The notes beneath the pieces are model-generated. The model was not told the DNA's origin and did not search any database. It saw only the letters and a program-made list of their open reading frames with translations. Position numbers and translations under genes: made by a program. A stretch of 64,000 nt of DNA from Cephalotrichum gorgonifer (Eukaryota; Ascomycota; Sordariomycetes; Microascales; Microascaceae), in the NCBI GenBank assembly GCA_900312665.1, contig ONZQ02000001.1, forward strand, positions 2,581,248 to 2,645,247, read 5' to 3'. Positions within the stretch are counted from its first letter, which is position 1. Every line of letters begins with the position of its first letter. Shown piece by piece: positions 50,207 to 61,210 of the stretch.

Positions 50207-51584
50207 CTTCGACGGGCAGCCGGGAACCGCTTGGCTAGGCTAGAAAGCTGAGGGCGGGGGCGGGGGACGAGATGTTTATGACATGGCAAATGCCCCAAAG
50301 GTGCACTGGGTAGCCTGGGTTGTCAACGGCCAAGGACGGTGCGACGGCGCTTTCCAGTGGTCGGGGGAGAAGGGGACCGAACGTGAGGTGGATGGGAAAC
50401 AAGGGAACATGAAATGCGCAGGCAAGCTTACCGAGACCGAGACAGTAAACAAGCGAGTCGCCCTGTGGGTGGTGGGTGGATGGAGGGGCAGGTGCGGCGC
50501 ACCTACGGAGTACTTGTAGGCTTGGTTACACCGAGCACATGTCGCAACCACCCGTCACCACCCAGGCATAACAAAACAGGCATTGACCATGCAATGACCA
50601 ATTCATCTGGGTTTGGGTACAAGTACTTTACTGTAACCCCGCCTTAGTAGTACATTCAACCAACCACACACGTCGGTAATCTGGTGGATGACATCTGTTT
50701 AAGCAAGAATTTATTATAGCTATTACAACATCTTCCAAGGCTGGAGCATGGGGCGCCCGGCTGGCTGGCTACAGTTTCAAGGCAGCGGCACTATATAATG
50801 CCAATGCCAGCTATTGCCAAGGCCAGGTCTTAAGGCCGAGAGACTGGGGGAAGCAAGTGATTGGGGATGTGCTCGTATAGGTACTTAGTTATACTGTCAT
50901 CATGGCTTAGTCACTGACTTGAATACACTGACGCATATCGCCTGGTTGCTAGGTGGGAAGAGCACGGAGGACGGACCTACCAGCAATTGGCAGCCAAGTT
51001 TTGTTCCTCGGGCATCACTTCAAGGGCTGCCATGGACCATAGCGCATAATATTTCCTTGTCAAAGGCGACATTAATTGAAACCGAGGGAACATTATGGCA
51101 CCAAGTAGTCAGCCCCGACTTTCTTCAGCACCTCTCTCACTACAATCATCATACATTCATCGGCTACAACCACGTCTAAATGTGAGGCTCTTTAGACCAC
51201 TGTTAGATATTCATGACGTTGAGACGTCGTGCTGTACGCTGTTGGAGGTGTGTGGGCAGTACAGATCCTCGCATGTCATGTGTCTTAGTGAAGAGGGCCA
51301 TGTGGTGGGTCTGTCTGGTATCGATATCATTATTAGCTACGAGCTGACGAAGGCTATGTTGGACATGGTCTGTCAATGGGCCGCCTAGATCAGGCCCTGG
51401 GTGAAAGAGCATGTGTCTGGGGGGGTTTCCTATTATCTTCCCTATCAGCCCTACGGAGATATACAGTTATGGTCCCAGGAGTGATATTTCTAAGTCTTTT
51501 CCCACCATACAACCATACATGTACATGTACATGTACTTGTAACCAATCTTCTTGGCACGCATCTCGACACTTAGTTGCCACCCA
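50207..51584. other. Intergenic region with GTAC-type palindromes
   Basis: 1.4 kb. TACGGAGTA at 50504-50512 is followed at once by CTTGTAGG. GGTACAAGTACTT occurs at 50619-50631, and a 20-bp palindromic (TACATG)n tract at 51516-51535. No supported gene is present. Confidence 0.45.
51516..51535. repeat. 20-bp palindromic (TACATG) tandem repeat
   Basis: TACATGTACATGTACATGTA is a self-complementary hexamer repeat 50 bp past the stop codon of the permease gene. It can form a cruciform in DNA or a hairpin in RNA; it may simply be a microsatellite. Confidence 0.85.
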
Positions 51585-53481
51585 TCATACACCAACAGAG
51601 CCCTTCCCAGCAAATGTCAGGCGGAATACCCCCATGCCAGCCAACCCCGCCCCGACAATCGCGAGTCCGAGCGAGGGCTCCGATACCAGCGCGCGAATCA
51701 CGAGCAGGGCACTGACGGCACTGAAGATGAGTGGGTTCCCGGTCCACGTCCGGTATGTGACAGGGCTGGGGCGGACCGCATCCATCCTACGCAGGATCAG
51801 GAGGCCCACGGTGGAGGCGAAGAAGAAGGTGTATTCCGTTGCGCCTAGAGGTCCGTAAGAGTTAGTATTATTTTGGAGGCGACGAAAAAAAAGAAGGACT
51901 AGTTCCGGGTCCCAGGGGGGTAACGTACCAATAAACGGGACAAGGCCGCCTACGCTACCCACCAAGACGTAGAGGGAGGTCAACACCCCATTCAAGACGA
52001 GGGCGAATCTAGAAGAAGGACAGGATATCAGTATCAGTCGGAGCATAGTATATCCGTCTAGCTGTCCTCGAAGGACACAGAGAGAGGAAGGAAAACTGAC
52101 ATCGGGACTCCCCCCATCCACCTCAACCCCCTCGTACGCCCTACAAACCACCCCACCAACCACCTCACCGGCCGCGGCGCCCAGTGGAGCGAGCCTGCGA
52201 GATACGCTGACTCGTCCTTGGCGCTCTTGCAGTGCAGATTCGCCAGGATGGCCGGGAAGTAGCCTACCTCGCTGGCTGTGACTGCGATCTTGGCGGTCGA
52301 AAAGATGTTGGCGTTGAGGGCGCCCATGGCAGAGATGGAAACCATCACGCAGAGGAGGACCCCGCCCCATTCGCCGAGGGTCTGTCTTGCGAACTCCTGG
52401 AGACAAGAGCTTAGTTCATGTATTCTCTCTTCGGTTTTGTCCCCGTCTTTTACGCTCCGCCGGGGGGAAAGAAGGGGGGAGGGGAGAGGGGTTGGCGATA
52501 GGCCGAGTCTTACCACCGAGACTGTTCTGCTCGCTCGCATGACGTCCATCGGGAGACAGGTGTAGAGGGCCGCGTTCAGGAGGACGAAACCGGTGATGAC
52601 GGTGGTCATGGAGCCGTTTATGACGTAGGAGAGGTCACCCTCAGGGTCCTTCATATCACCGAGCACGAAGCCCAACTGATCCCACGAGTTAGTTACCACA
52701 GGGCCATTCAGAACTGCCGTGAGATTAACAAGGGCATTAATACCGTTTCCCACCCCCCGTAACAGAACAACGCCCCGAAGAGCGCTGTTACGAACTCCCC
52801 GACCGAGCTCCATGCGTCAACGGGCTCCTGGCCAAGCGGCTCCCCGAACCACCCCGCTCCCGAAGCAGCGACGCCCGCGCCCTTCCCCGTGACGAAGTAC
52901 AAACACCCCACCACAGCGATGAGCCCTACGGCCGAGAGCTTTACGACGAGGAACTTATTCGCCATGCTCGCTCCGGCCGTCGCGCCCCTCCCATTGATAA
53001 ACGTCAGGAGGCCCACGCACGCCAGCGCCACGGTCGTGAGAAGGGACGCGGAAGCGGACCCTCCCGCCACGAACGGCCTCGTGATGTAGTCGGCGAAGAT
53101 GGTGGCGATGATGGCGTTGGTGGCGGGCTTCGCCATGAGGACCCAGGCCCAGGCGAAGAGGAAGCCGGCGGCGTCGCCGTAGCACCGGCGCATGTACTCC
53201 AGGATCCCGCCGTTGGCCGGGATGCGCAGGCCCAGCTCGATGAAGGAGGCCGCCCCGGTCCAGACGAGGAGACCGCCGAGGAGCCAGGCGGCAACGCCGG
53301 CGCCGGGAGTGGCGACGGAGCGGGCGACGAGGGAGGGGACGGTGAAGATGCCCGAGCCGATCTGGAGGGATATAACGAGGGCGATGCCGTTTAGGCGGGT
53401 GAGTTTCCCCCCCGACGGAGCGGCCCCGGGGGGCGCGTCGCCGGCGGCGGCGAGGGAGTGAAGAGGGAGGCCTGTTGTCAT
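51585..53481 (-). CDS. LAT-family amino-acid permease (methionine-permease type)
   Basis: Five exons, 53481-52744, 52675-52514, 52396-52101, 52008-51929 and 51844-51585, sum to 1536 nt or 511 residues with consistent phases. The first transmembrane helix carries GIALVISLQIGSGIFTVPS, the unwound IGSGIF substrate loop of APC-superfamily LAT and Mup1-like carriers. About 12 hydrophobic helices can be traced, including the amphipathic TM3 region (RIPANGGILEYMRRCYG), the GALFCYGGWET segment of TM6, and LNANIFSTAKIAVTASEVGYFP. Relatives import methionine, cysteine or neutral amino acids at the plasma membrane. Substrate and exchange versus symport mode cannot be decided here. The N-terminal cytosolic tail is short. 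I see no sign of transfer; codon use fits its neighbours. Confidence 0.92.
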
Positions 53482-53958
53482 TGTTTGACCGGGGTCGCCA
53501 AAGTGTGGGAGCTAAAGGGGAAAGAGTCGGGGGTATGGAGTCGTCTTAAGAACACTACATCGCGTGACCGAAAGGAAGTCACTGGCAATTGAGGTGAGAA
53601 TATGGGGTTTCCAGCCGGCTTGTGCTGCTCGTGGATTTAAAAGGAGAGACTTTGAAATAATTCTTTTTTCTTTTCTTTCAGAAATATTAATGAGATTGCG
53701 TCGGCGTGGACCCGCAGCTCTTCCGATTGGCACCCACGTTCTATGTCCCGCCGCCCACTATCAGCCAGGTTTCGGCCAAGCCTTTTTCGGAGACAATGCT
53801 CCCAAGGCAAGGGGGCTCCGAAGGGAAGAAAATGACGGCCGTCCGATTGATTCATACCTCATGCGAAATCTCAGACTTTTGTTCGTTGTAGACAGTATGG
53901 TGGTAGTACACAATAGCAAATAGGCAGTCCTCCACATCCCTGGTGCAAAGAAGGCCCA
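53482..53958. other. Intergenic region permease / PGA2
   Basis: 480 bp upstream of the permease and downstream of PGA2; includes a T-rich run at 53661-53679. No gene is seen. Confidence 0.4.
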
Positions 53959-54399
53959 TCAGTCCAGTAGGAACTCCTCGATGTCCTTATCATCCTCATC
54001 TCCCTGCGCTTCCGCCAACCTCTGCTCCTCGGCATCAATCAACTTCCTCAGCACCTGCCTCTGCCTCTTCCGCGCCTTGCTCCCCCAGTCCGTGGGACCC
54101 GACTCCCCCTCGATGTCTTCGTCCGCGTCAGGCACCTCCGCGGCTACCCTCAGGCCCCCCCGGAGGTCGTTAGGCTGAAGAGCGGCACGTTCTGCGCTCT
54201 CCCGCGCCTCCTTTTCGTGCTGCGCCAACTGGTTCGCGCCGGTCAACTTCATGAGGTAAGGTCGCAGGAGGAGGTAGCCGCCGACTATCAGGACGAGGCG
54301 GATGGCCTTGTGAAGGGTTATGGAATCGAAGGTTTCCGTAAGGTTCGAGACGACGCGTTGGCCGGCGACGGCGAACCAGGTGATGGGGTCGGTAGGCAT
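53959..54399 (-). CDS. PGA2: Pga2-like protein trafficking factor
   Basis: An intronless 146-residue protein. One membrane segment (KAIRLVLIVGGYLLLRPYLM, ~30-49) follows a short lumenal or cytosolic head, then a Lys/Glu-rich helix (LAQHEKEARESAERAA). A DWGSKARKRQRQVLRKLIDAEEQRLAE helix and an acidic tail ending DIEEFLLD close the protein. This order matches the fungal Pga2 family, whose yeast member is an essential ER/nuclear-envelope protein needed for processing of Gas1 and alkaline phosphatase; the biochemical role is unknown. Length agrees with the family (~130-150). It is divergent from the CENP-S gene, sharing a 645-bp region. Confidence 0.85.
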   Translation of the reverse strand: MPTDPITWFAVAGQRVVSNLTETFDSITLHKAIRLVLIVGGYLLLRPYLMKLTGANQLAQHEKEARESAERAALQPNDLRGGLRVAAEVPDADEDIEGESGPTDWGSKARKRQRQVLRKLIDAEEQRLAEAQGDEDDKDIEEFLLD

Positions 54400-55044
54400 T
54401 TTGGGCGTTGAGTCGGGGTCTCGCGAGCTTTTGGAGGAAGGTTGAGTGGATGGGTGGCGGATATCTCGGAAGAGGATTTTATCTCGGGTTTGCTGAGCGT
54501 ATGTAGTGGAGGAACGGAGCGGGCCCTATTATTGATGGATGCGAGAAGGTGTGGATTGAGAATCCGGTGGACGAAATATCAACCAGATGCGGAGTGAATG
54601 TTTCGTGAACCAGTCGGGGTGTCTGATTGTGTAGAAGGAAAAAGAAGATGGGAAAAAAAAAACCCTCGCAAGAATGACGATTTCGCTCGTATGGTAGCTT
54701 TAGCTGGTGGTGGGGGGAGCTCTGCGCGCTGTGCACACGTGGGGCGGGTATTGGTACAGATACAAGTAGTCTCTCATTCTTGTACACCGAGGCTAATCCA
54801 ATCCAGGGGATAGAATGCACGGAATGCAACCTTGAATCTCCGTCTGAGATTGTACTCGTGTATGTACGGATACAATGTGGAAGTACCGGCGCCACCGGGC
54901 CCTTCCCATGCTGGATCAATGATGGAACCTAAGTGGGGGCGGGCAGCACAATGGAGAGGCCTGTCACGTCACGTCAACGCGCCAGCTTCACCAGCTCCAA
55001 TTCATCAACCCCACCACCAAGCCCTCATCTCATCCCTCCCCACG
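54400..55044. promoter_or_regulatory. Divergent promoter PGA2 / CENP-S
   Basis: 645 bp. It contains GATACAAGTAGTC at 54759 and GTACTCGTGTATGTACGG near 54853 (members of the dispersed GTAC motif family), and TCACGTCACGTCA at 54963-54975, a doubled ACGTCA word of the CREB/ATF type. No coding frame is supported. Confidence 0.4.
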
Positions 55045-55541
55045 ATGGCGGACGCAGAGGCCAACGAGCGCCAGGAGGTATGTACATCTCAGCCTCAATT
55101 ATTTTCGCAGTTCATTCGTATCTAATGCGTAGAACCTAGGCGCTCACCCAAGCGTTATGGTATGCCATCGGCCAGATGGTGGATGAGAAGGTCACCCCGG
55201 AGAACCTCAACGCGACGCCCCAGTTCATCGCCGCCCTCACCCAGGTAGTGTGGTCGCAAATGGGTATGCTTATTCATCATCCTCCTCCTCATCCTCATAC
55301 TAGGCGAAGCAACAGTGAACAATGTTTCGGGGCCTAACATGACGGATCGACAGAGAGTGTCACCCAGGACCTAGAAGCCTTCTGCGGCCACGCAGGCCGG
55401 TCCACCATCTCGACGGACGACGTCCTGCTACTGTGCAGGAGGAACAACGACATGCACCAGATTATCAAGGACTTTATCGACCAGGAGAAGGCCGATAAGG
55501 CTACCTCAGGCAAGGGGAAGGGGAAGAGGGCAAGGAGATGA
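55045..55541 (+). CDS. MHF1: Centromere protein S / MHF1 histone-fold protein
   Basis: Three exons, 55045-55077, 55140-55263 and 55354-55541, give 114 residues; introns of 62 and 90 nt have consensus ends and a TCTAAT branch in the first. A single histone-fold domain spans ~12-95: LTQALWYAIGQMVDEKV (helix 1), NATPQFIAALTQVVWSQMESVTQDLEAF (long helix 2), HAGRSTISTDDVLLLCRRN (the hallmark AGRSTI-DDV segment) and MHQIIKDFIDQEKA (helix 3), then a Lys-rich tail. CENP-S pairs with CENP-X (MHF2). The tetramer binds DNA with the FANCM/Mph1 helicase at stalled forks and takes part in the CENP-T-W-S-X kinetochore complex. TAF9-like proteins are distant relatives but much longer. No part of the gene is long enough to stand out unspliced. 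Confidence 0.93.
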
Positions 55542-55782
55542 CGGAGAGTTGCGCAGAGCATTCACACGATACCCAACGCCAATTAATGGATTTATCTTTC
55601 AATCTTTCATATCGACCCAACCCGAGTTGCACGTTGAGAAATACGACGTCCCTCCCGGGGGTGGATGACGATCACAGAAGCGAGTACGTTGATCAAATCG
55701 GCGAAGGGGACGACGGAGAGGACTTTTCACTTATACGTTTATTGCTGCTCCCTTTCCTGTCTCAAGGCAGCCCGTGTATCTC

Positions 55783-56953
55783 TCATAACCTGCAGAGGAC
55801 CTCATCTTGCCTCCCGATACCGGCTTCAGTGCCGTATTTAACCCGGTACTCCTCCAGCATGCCCAGCGTCACATTAGAGCCCCCGCACACGACCAACACG
55901 ACGTTGTGGTCCCTCCACTCCAGCCCTGGCCTCTCAAATGCCCTCTGGAGCCTGTGCTGGCCGTCCTCGGCCCCAAAGTACGCTGTCGCGATGGTGGCGC
56001 CGCACGCCGCCTCGACCACGAACCTCGCGTCGTCAGCGAAGCGCGCGCAGCTCAACGCCGCCTCCCAGTCGCGCACCACCACGCTTGTCAGGTCCCCACC
56101 CTTCGCCTTCGACAGCCAAGCGTAGCTCTCGGCCGACACCTTCCGCGCGCCGAGCGACGTCGCGATGGATGTGATGGCGTCCAGTGTCGCGTGCTTACCC
56201 GTCCTCGCGCAGAGGTTCAGGCTGTCGGCGCCGTCCGTCTCGACCGCCATGACGCGGGGCTTCTGGCCTGCGGGCCAGTTGAGGCGGTCGATGCCCTGCA
56301 TAACACCGTTGAGGAGGCCGCCGCCGCCGACGCTGCAGACAACGCCGTGGATGGTGCCCCCGGCGGCCATCTGATCGACGAGCTCGTCAACGAGGGTCGC
56401 CGCGCCCGACCAGATGTCTGGGTGGTCAAAAGGCGGGACGTACACGGCGGACGGGTCGGCAGCCATGAGGGACTCGCGCATGTAGACGTCAGCCTCGACC
56501 CAGGACGCGCCGACCTGGTGGACCTCCGCGCCGAGGTCACGGATCAGGGAGATCATGCGAGGTGAGGTGGAGTGCGGGACGACGATGGTGGCGGGGAGTG
56601 AGAGGGAAGCGGCGGCGGTGATGCACGCTAGTCCGGCATTGCCGCCCGAGGAGCAGTAGAAGTGTGGAGTGCGGGCCGGGGACGCGGAGGAGGCCTTGGC
56701 GGCGGTGCGAGAGATGAGGTTGCCGATGCCGCGGGACTTGAAGGATCCTGAGGGCTGAAGGTTCTCCAGCTTGAGGAAGATGTTACTGTTAAGGGTATTA
56801 GCTCTGAGGCAACTCCAGGGACAGAGCGAAGGGCGAAGCGGGTGAGCAAGTGACAGGTCAGTATTACCAGCCGGCGGCTTTAGAGAGCGGCTCGCTATAG
56901 ATGCAGGGTGTGCGGATCCACAGCGGGGACGGGAGGGAAGGTTCGTCGCCCAT
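55783..56953 (-). CDS. CHA1-like: L-serine/threonine dehydratase (catabolic, PLP-dependent)
   Basis: Two exons, 56953-56868 and 56785-55783, give 362 residues; the 82-nt intron has a GCTAAT branch site. Fold-type II PLP enzyme: the Schiff-base Lys45 sits in LENLQPSGSFKSRGIG, SSGGNAGLA forms the substrate/Asn loop, and the phosphate-binding SVGGGG (residues 180-185) is intact. The C-terminal VVCGGSNVTL gives the cofactor-ring Ser/Cys region. Serine dehydratases convert serine (and threonine) to pyruvate (2-oxobutyrate) and ammonia, allowing growth on hydroxy-amino acids. No ACT regulatory domain follows, which separates it from biosynthetic Ilv1. It lacks a mitochondrial presequence, so it is probably cytosolic. 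It is convergent with CENP-S, 241 bp apart. Confidence 0.94.
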
Positions 56954-59496
56954 CGTGAAGACGGATTGTGGTAGTGAAAAAGGAAATGGATGAAGATTCT
57001 AGATTCCGGACGAAAAGGGATGGTGAGGTCAGTTTCAAAGTATCAGCGAGTCCGCAAAAGAAAAAGAGGAATAGACGAAAAAAAAGACAGCGTCTAATTA
57101 GTGTCCTTATTTTAATACTATCTTCCCCCGGAAGTTTCTACTGCCCCCGAGGTGGCCTCGGGTGGAGAGTCGTCCCCCGACTGCTTTATATACAAAATCC
57201 CCAGCTCCGATCTCCGCCGCCGTGTTATCTAAACCATTGGTGTGTTGGTGTTCATGTTCATGCGGCACGCGCCCTTTCGATGACCTTACGAGTACGCCCC
57301 AAGAGTGAAGATACGTAATACATAATACACCGTTTAAATTATTCAAACGCCGCCCGCAAAAAGCGGGGTGTGTGGAGGTCTCAGAACCACAGAGAACCGC
57401 AGATGGAAGGTGGTCTATAATGCTGTTTATTAGGCCAACTCCCCGGGGAGTGGAAATGATTTATTCCTTCACTTTCCTTCTCGTTCCTACATACTCAGAT
57501 GGACTGGCAGGGGGGGCATGAGATCCGAGCCAGCCCATTCTTTAGTAACCGGGGTATATCGGTGTGGTACCTGGCAAGCGATCCCGGTGAAGGTTTTAAT
57601 GGCCCTCTTGTTTTTATATCCTTTCTTTTTTTTCGTTGATAAACAAACATCCTTATTGCTAGCATGGTTACTCGCTTGAGGATCAACGGGTTTCCTTTAC
57701 TTATTGATAGGGAAATAGAGAGAGAAGGGACCCCCTTGGAAAGACCATCGTCGGCATCCCTCGCCAAACACCACGTCTATCGCCCCCGTGCAGACAATAC
57801 TTGCATGATACCATTACCTCATAAACATCTTTCTCCTCCGACCTTTCCTTTAATTCCGGCTCTTCTGACATCGTGACCAACAGACCATAGGACAAAGGAG
57901 ACCTTCCGCTCCTGTCCGCCCGCCGCTAGCCGGCCCCAGGCGCCGCTTTCCTCCTGACCCGGACCCGGGAGTAAATAGGGGTCGAGAAAAGGGGGGGTAG
58001 GTATACTCTTGGTTGCAACGCGATTTATAACAGGAATTGCCATGTCCTCTGTTTGATCACTCTCAACGTCAGCAGGAGTGCAGACAAGTGTCGTTGGCGC
58101 TACGCTACATCACCACACGTTGCATGCTCCATACAGAGCAATAGTAACTACTAGGTAGGTAGCTGCACCCGGTCCCATCCGGCGAAAGGGCGAAGATGTT
58201 TATGCCAATTACGGTGAGATTTGCCGTCGAGGTCATGGTGGGCGGAGCCAACCCGGAGCCAACGTCACTTACGAGTTGTTCTCCTGCGGGAGCCACAGGA
58301 TGCATATTATTCAATGTGTCGTTTTGTTGAATTCTTAGCGTCAACGTGAAACAGCATCCATCTAGCCCGAGAAGAAAGGGGAGAAAGGGGGAGAGGGGTG
58401 GACGATGCATGATAGACGCTCCCGGAGCGGCTGAGCCGCCGCCGTAGGTCACGATGCCGATTTCTTGGTGTATCACGCTCAGACGTGGCTTGGATAATGC
58501 GCACACGGTCCTCGGATCATGGGGCCTAAAGAGGCTCACGATGTCGGTGAGGCCGTCTAGCAAGGTAGGCGATATCGGTGACGCTAAGTCAGAGGAGGGA
58601 GACGAGATTACGCACCTCCCTCGACCTTATTTCAGGATACAAGTGAAGTTAAGTAAATAATATGCCATGGGGAGCGTCTCCGCCAGGTTGGACCGGATTG
58701 GCCCGGGAGAAGCCGCCTCAGCGGCACTGCTTTACTACGTATTGCTCACACCCTGGTCTCATACGCCAGCGCTACACAAATGCGCCATGATGGATGAAAG
58801 AGGCTATCCGGAGCTCTGTGTTATGCCCTCTCCCCGAAACTAGCAGGTCTAATCCGAAAGACCAGAGAGCTAACACCCATGACGCCCTTTCCCGACATCA
58901 CCTATCTTAGCTGGGAAGCCGCAGGGTAGGCTGATAACCTGAGCTCTTCCTGGCTGATGTGGCCCTGACCAGAACTGGCGAGCAACTCACCTGCACCTTC
59001 TCACTGTAAATCCTGTGTATGGTTTCAATATAACCAAATCAACGCTCGCGCAACTTCTCCCCTGCCTAAGTTCTACGTAAAGGAAAAAGGAAACGAGACC
59101 CCGGTCTCTCTCTCCTGATTTGCCTCGCGCCCTTCCTTCCTTCCGTAGAGTTTAGACAGTTAGAACCAACCACTGGGTCAGGTACGGATTCGCATGCCGT
59201 CCGCGTCACTCCCACCTTGCCATCATCAGCATAGCCAATCTAGGTCGCTTCCACCTCATAGACAACCTAACCCACCTCGCCAGGCAGGGAGAAGCATGAC
59301 CCCTGCCTACCTATCACTCCGTCACACCACCACCTAACTTCCTAGGTCACCACCCGCCCAATATTGATCTCCGGCAAGGGTTTCCACGCAGAAGGTCAAC
59401 AGGCACCCGCTGCACATAAAGACCAGCAATCTCTCGAGAACAGCTTCGGACCAACGCGAACACCCGAACAGCCTGGGCGCCCTAGAATCTCTCACC
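56954..59496. other. 2.5-kb divergent intergenic region
   Basis: No credible coding frame or splice chain was found. It contains TTACGAGTACGC at 57286-57297 and purine-rich AT tracts at 57050-57120 and 57600-57645. From ~58700 the plus strand turns pyrimidine-rich, as in a long 5' leader of the 59497 gene. No RNA gene was recognised. Confidence 0.45.
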
Positions 59497-60855
59497 ATGC
59501 CGCCCAAGAGAAGAACAGCTAAAGCTCGGGGTAAGGCCCCCGCCAGAAACCCACCCGTCGCCACCATCCGCGCAGTCGCCAGGCTAGGCCGCAGCCTGAA
59601 GCGCCGCATGATCGCGAAGCTGATAGCCCTAGAGGAGGAGCAAGGCGAGACGAGGGAGATTCCCCGCGACGTGGACCTACAGTGCCGGTACACGCGCGCC
59701 AACGTGGAGCGGTACATGGGGTCGCGGCTGGGGGCGGCCCTGGAGCAAAGGAAGGGAGCGACGGCCGAGCAGAGGAAGGAAATGATGACCCCGAGGCGGT
59801 CGCTCCGGTCTGCGGGTTCTGACTCCGGAGCCGGTACGTCCCAGGGTAACCGCCGGCGGAACGTCCCTGGTGTCCGAAGGGAGAGCGAGGTCGGGGGGCA
59901 GGTCGTTGTCGAGACAGTGGCAAAACCCCCTACTGAGTTCATGACGCTGCCCACAGAGGTAAGGCTGATGATATACCGGCACCTCCTCATCTCGGATGAC
60001 CCCATCAAGGTGCACAGCGGCTGGGCCATCGTATACAGGCACCAGCGCAACCGCGCATCATTCGACACCACAGTCCTCCGGACCTGCAGAATATGCTTCG
60101 CCGAAGGGGTGAGGGTCCTGTATGGAGAGAACGAATTCGAGTATCTCATCCGCGACGCGGCCCCAGTCCAGGAAGCTTCGGAGCGGATCGAGGACCCCGG
60201 GACCCCACAGGGAAATACTGAGGCCACCCCACCGCTGACATCGCACCCCGAGGAAGAGGAGAACTCCAATGACGAGTACCACGATGATGACGACGACACA
60301 CTCCCGGACGTCCAAGCCACGGCCACCACCGCAACACAGCCGGACTCCCATGACATCAACATCTCAAAGGTTGGACCCCTCATGCGCCGTCTCAGCATCA
60401 GTGCGGAGGCCAACCGCTCGGGGCCGGAATACAGCCAAACCATGGCCCGCGCCATAACAACCTTGGCCACGCTCCGCCCCACCCGCGCCAACGTCCACAC
60501 CCTCCGCATCAAGGTGCGAACTGCCTGGCGGGAGGAGACAAAGGAAGTTGCGTTGGCGGACTGGTTCATGCCCGGCACGGCCGTCATGGTCTCTATTATC
60601 AAGCTGCCCGTCCGATTCATCAAGTTCGAGATCCTGACGCCTTCGGGGAGAGAGGTCTGCGTGGAGGTAAACAGGGGTTACGGCACGGCGACCAGGCGGG
60701 CGAGGAGGGGGGACCCGCGGTACGTGCAGGATATTCCCGCGGTGCGAAGGGAGAGGGACGAGAATGCGAAGAGGGAGTATGGGGTCTTGATGGGGATCTC
60801 GGGGACGATTACCAATGAGGGGTGGAAGGATAGGCTGGAGGTGGGGGATGACTGA
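59497..60855 (+). CDS. F-box-like fungal protein
   Basis: An intronless 452-residue protein. A very basic N-terminus (MPPKRRTAKARGKAPARNPP) could act as a nuclear signal. Around residues 147-165 the motif FMTLPTEVRLMIYRHLL matches the short F-box-like start seen in many fungal proteins, followed by LRTCRICFAEGVRVLYGENEFEY. A strongly acidic stretch (NSNDEYHDDDDDTLPD) divides the molecule, and the second half continues with beta-like segments (HTLRIKVRTAWREE, PVRFIKFEILTPSGREVCVEV). F-box proteins usually bring substrates to SCF ubiquitin ligases via Skp1; large lineage-specific families occur in filamentous fungi. The specific substrate is unknown, and Skp1 binding is inferred from the motif only. 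Confidence 0.8.
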   Translation: MPPKRRTAKARGKAPARNPPVATIRAVARLGRSLKRRMIAKLIALEEEQGETREIPRDVDLQCRYTRANVERYMGSRLGAALEQRKGATAEQRKEMMTPRRSLRSAGSDSGAGTSQGNRRRNVPGVRRESEVGGQVVVETVAKPPTEFMTLPTEVRLMIYRHLLISDDPIKVHSGWAIVYRHQRNRASFDTTVLRTCRICFAEGVRVLYGENEFEYLIRDAAPVQEASERIEDPGTPQGNTEATPPLTSHPEEEENSNDEYHDDDDDTLPDVQATATTATQPDSHDINISKVGPLMRRLSISAEANRSGPEYSQTMARAITTLATLRPTRANVHTLRIKVRTAWREETKEVALADWFMPGTAVMVSIIKLPVRFIKFEILTPSGREVCVEVNRGYGTATRRARRGDPRYVQDIPAVRRERDENAKREYGVLMGISGTITNEGWKDRLEVGDD

Positions 60856-61210
60856 ACTGGCGAGGGTGTTTTGGTAATGGAAGGTAAGTCCCGAGGAAGA
60901 AAATATGGTAGATGGAGGCTTGAGGGCTAAACGAAACTCTGAGATCTCGGACGATGACTCTAGGGAAGTTCTGGCGTTGAAGGTGGTGACTGACCATGCG
61001 GGAGAGTATTCAACGATAACTGGAACAACACCGGGATGTAATGAGGTTTTATGAGTCGCACGTACATCTCAATAAAATCCATTTAAACCAAATGGGAGGA
61101 AACCACGTGAACCATGCTCGTCCATTCATTCCATTCATGGGTATCATGCTTACAACTGAGCAAAGCAGCCAGCCAGAGTTGGGCTTCTAGTCCAGGGGAA
61201 GGTAAAATGT
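60856..61210. other. Convergent 3' region
   Basis: 355 bp between convergent stops; contains AATAAA at 61071-61076 and nothing else of note. Confidence 0.5.
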
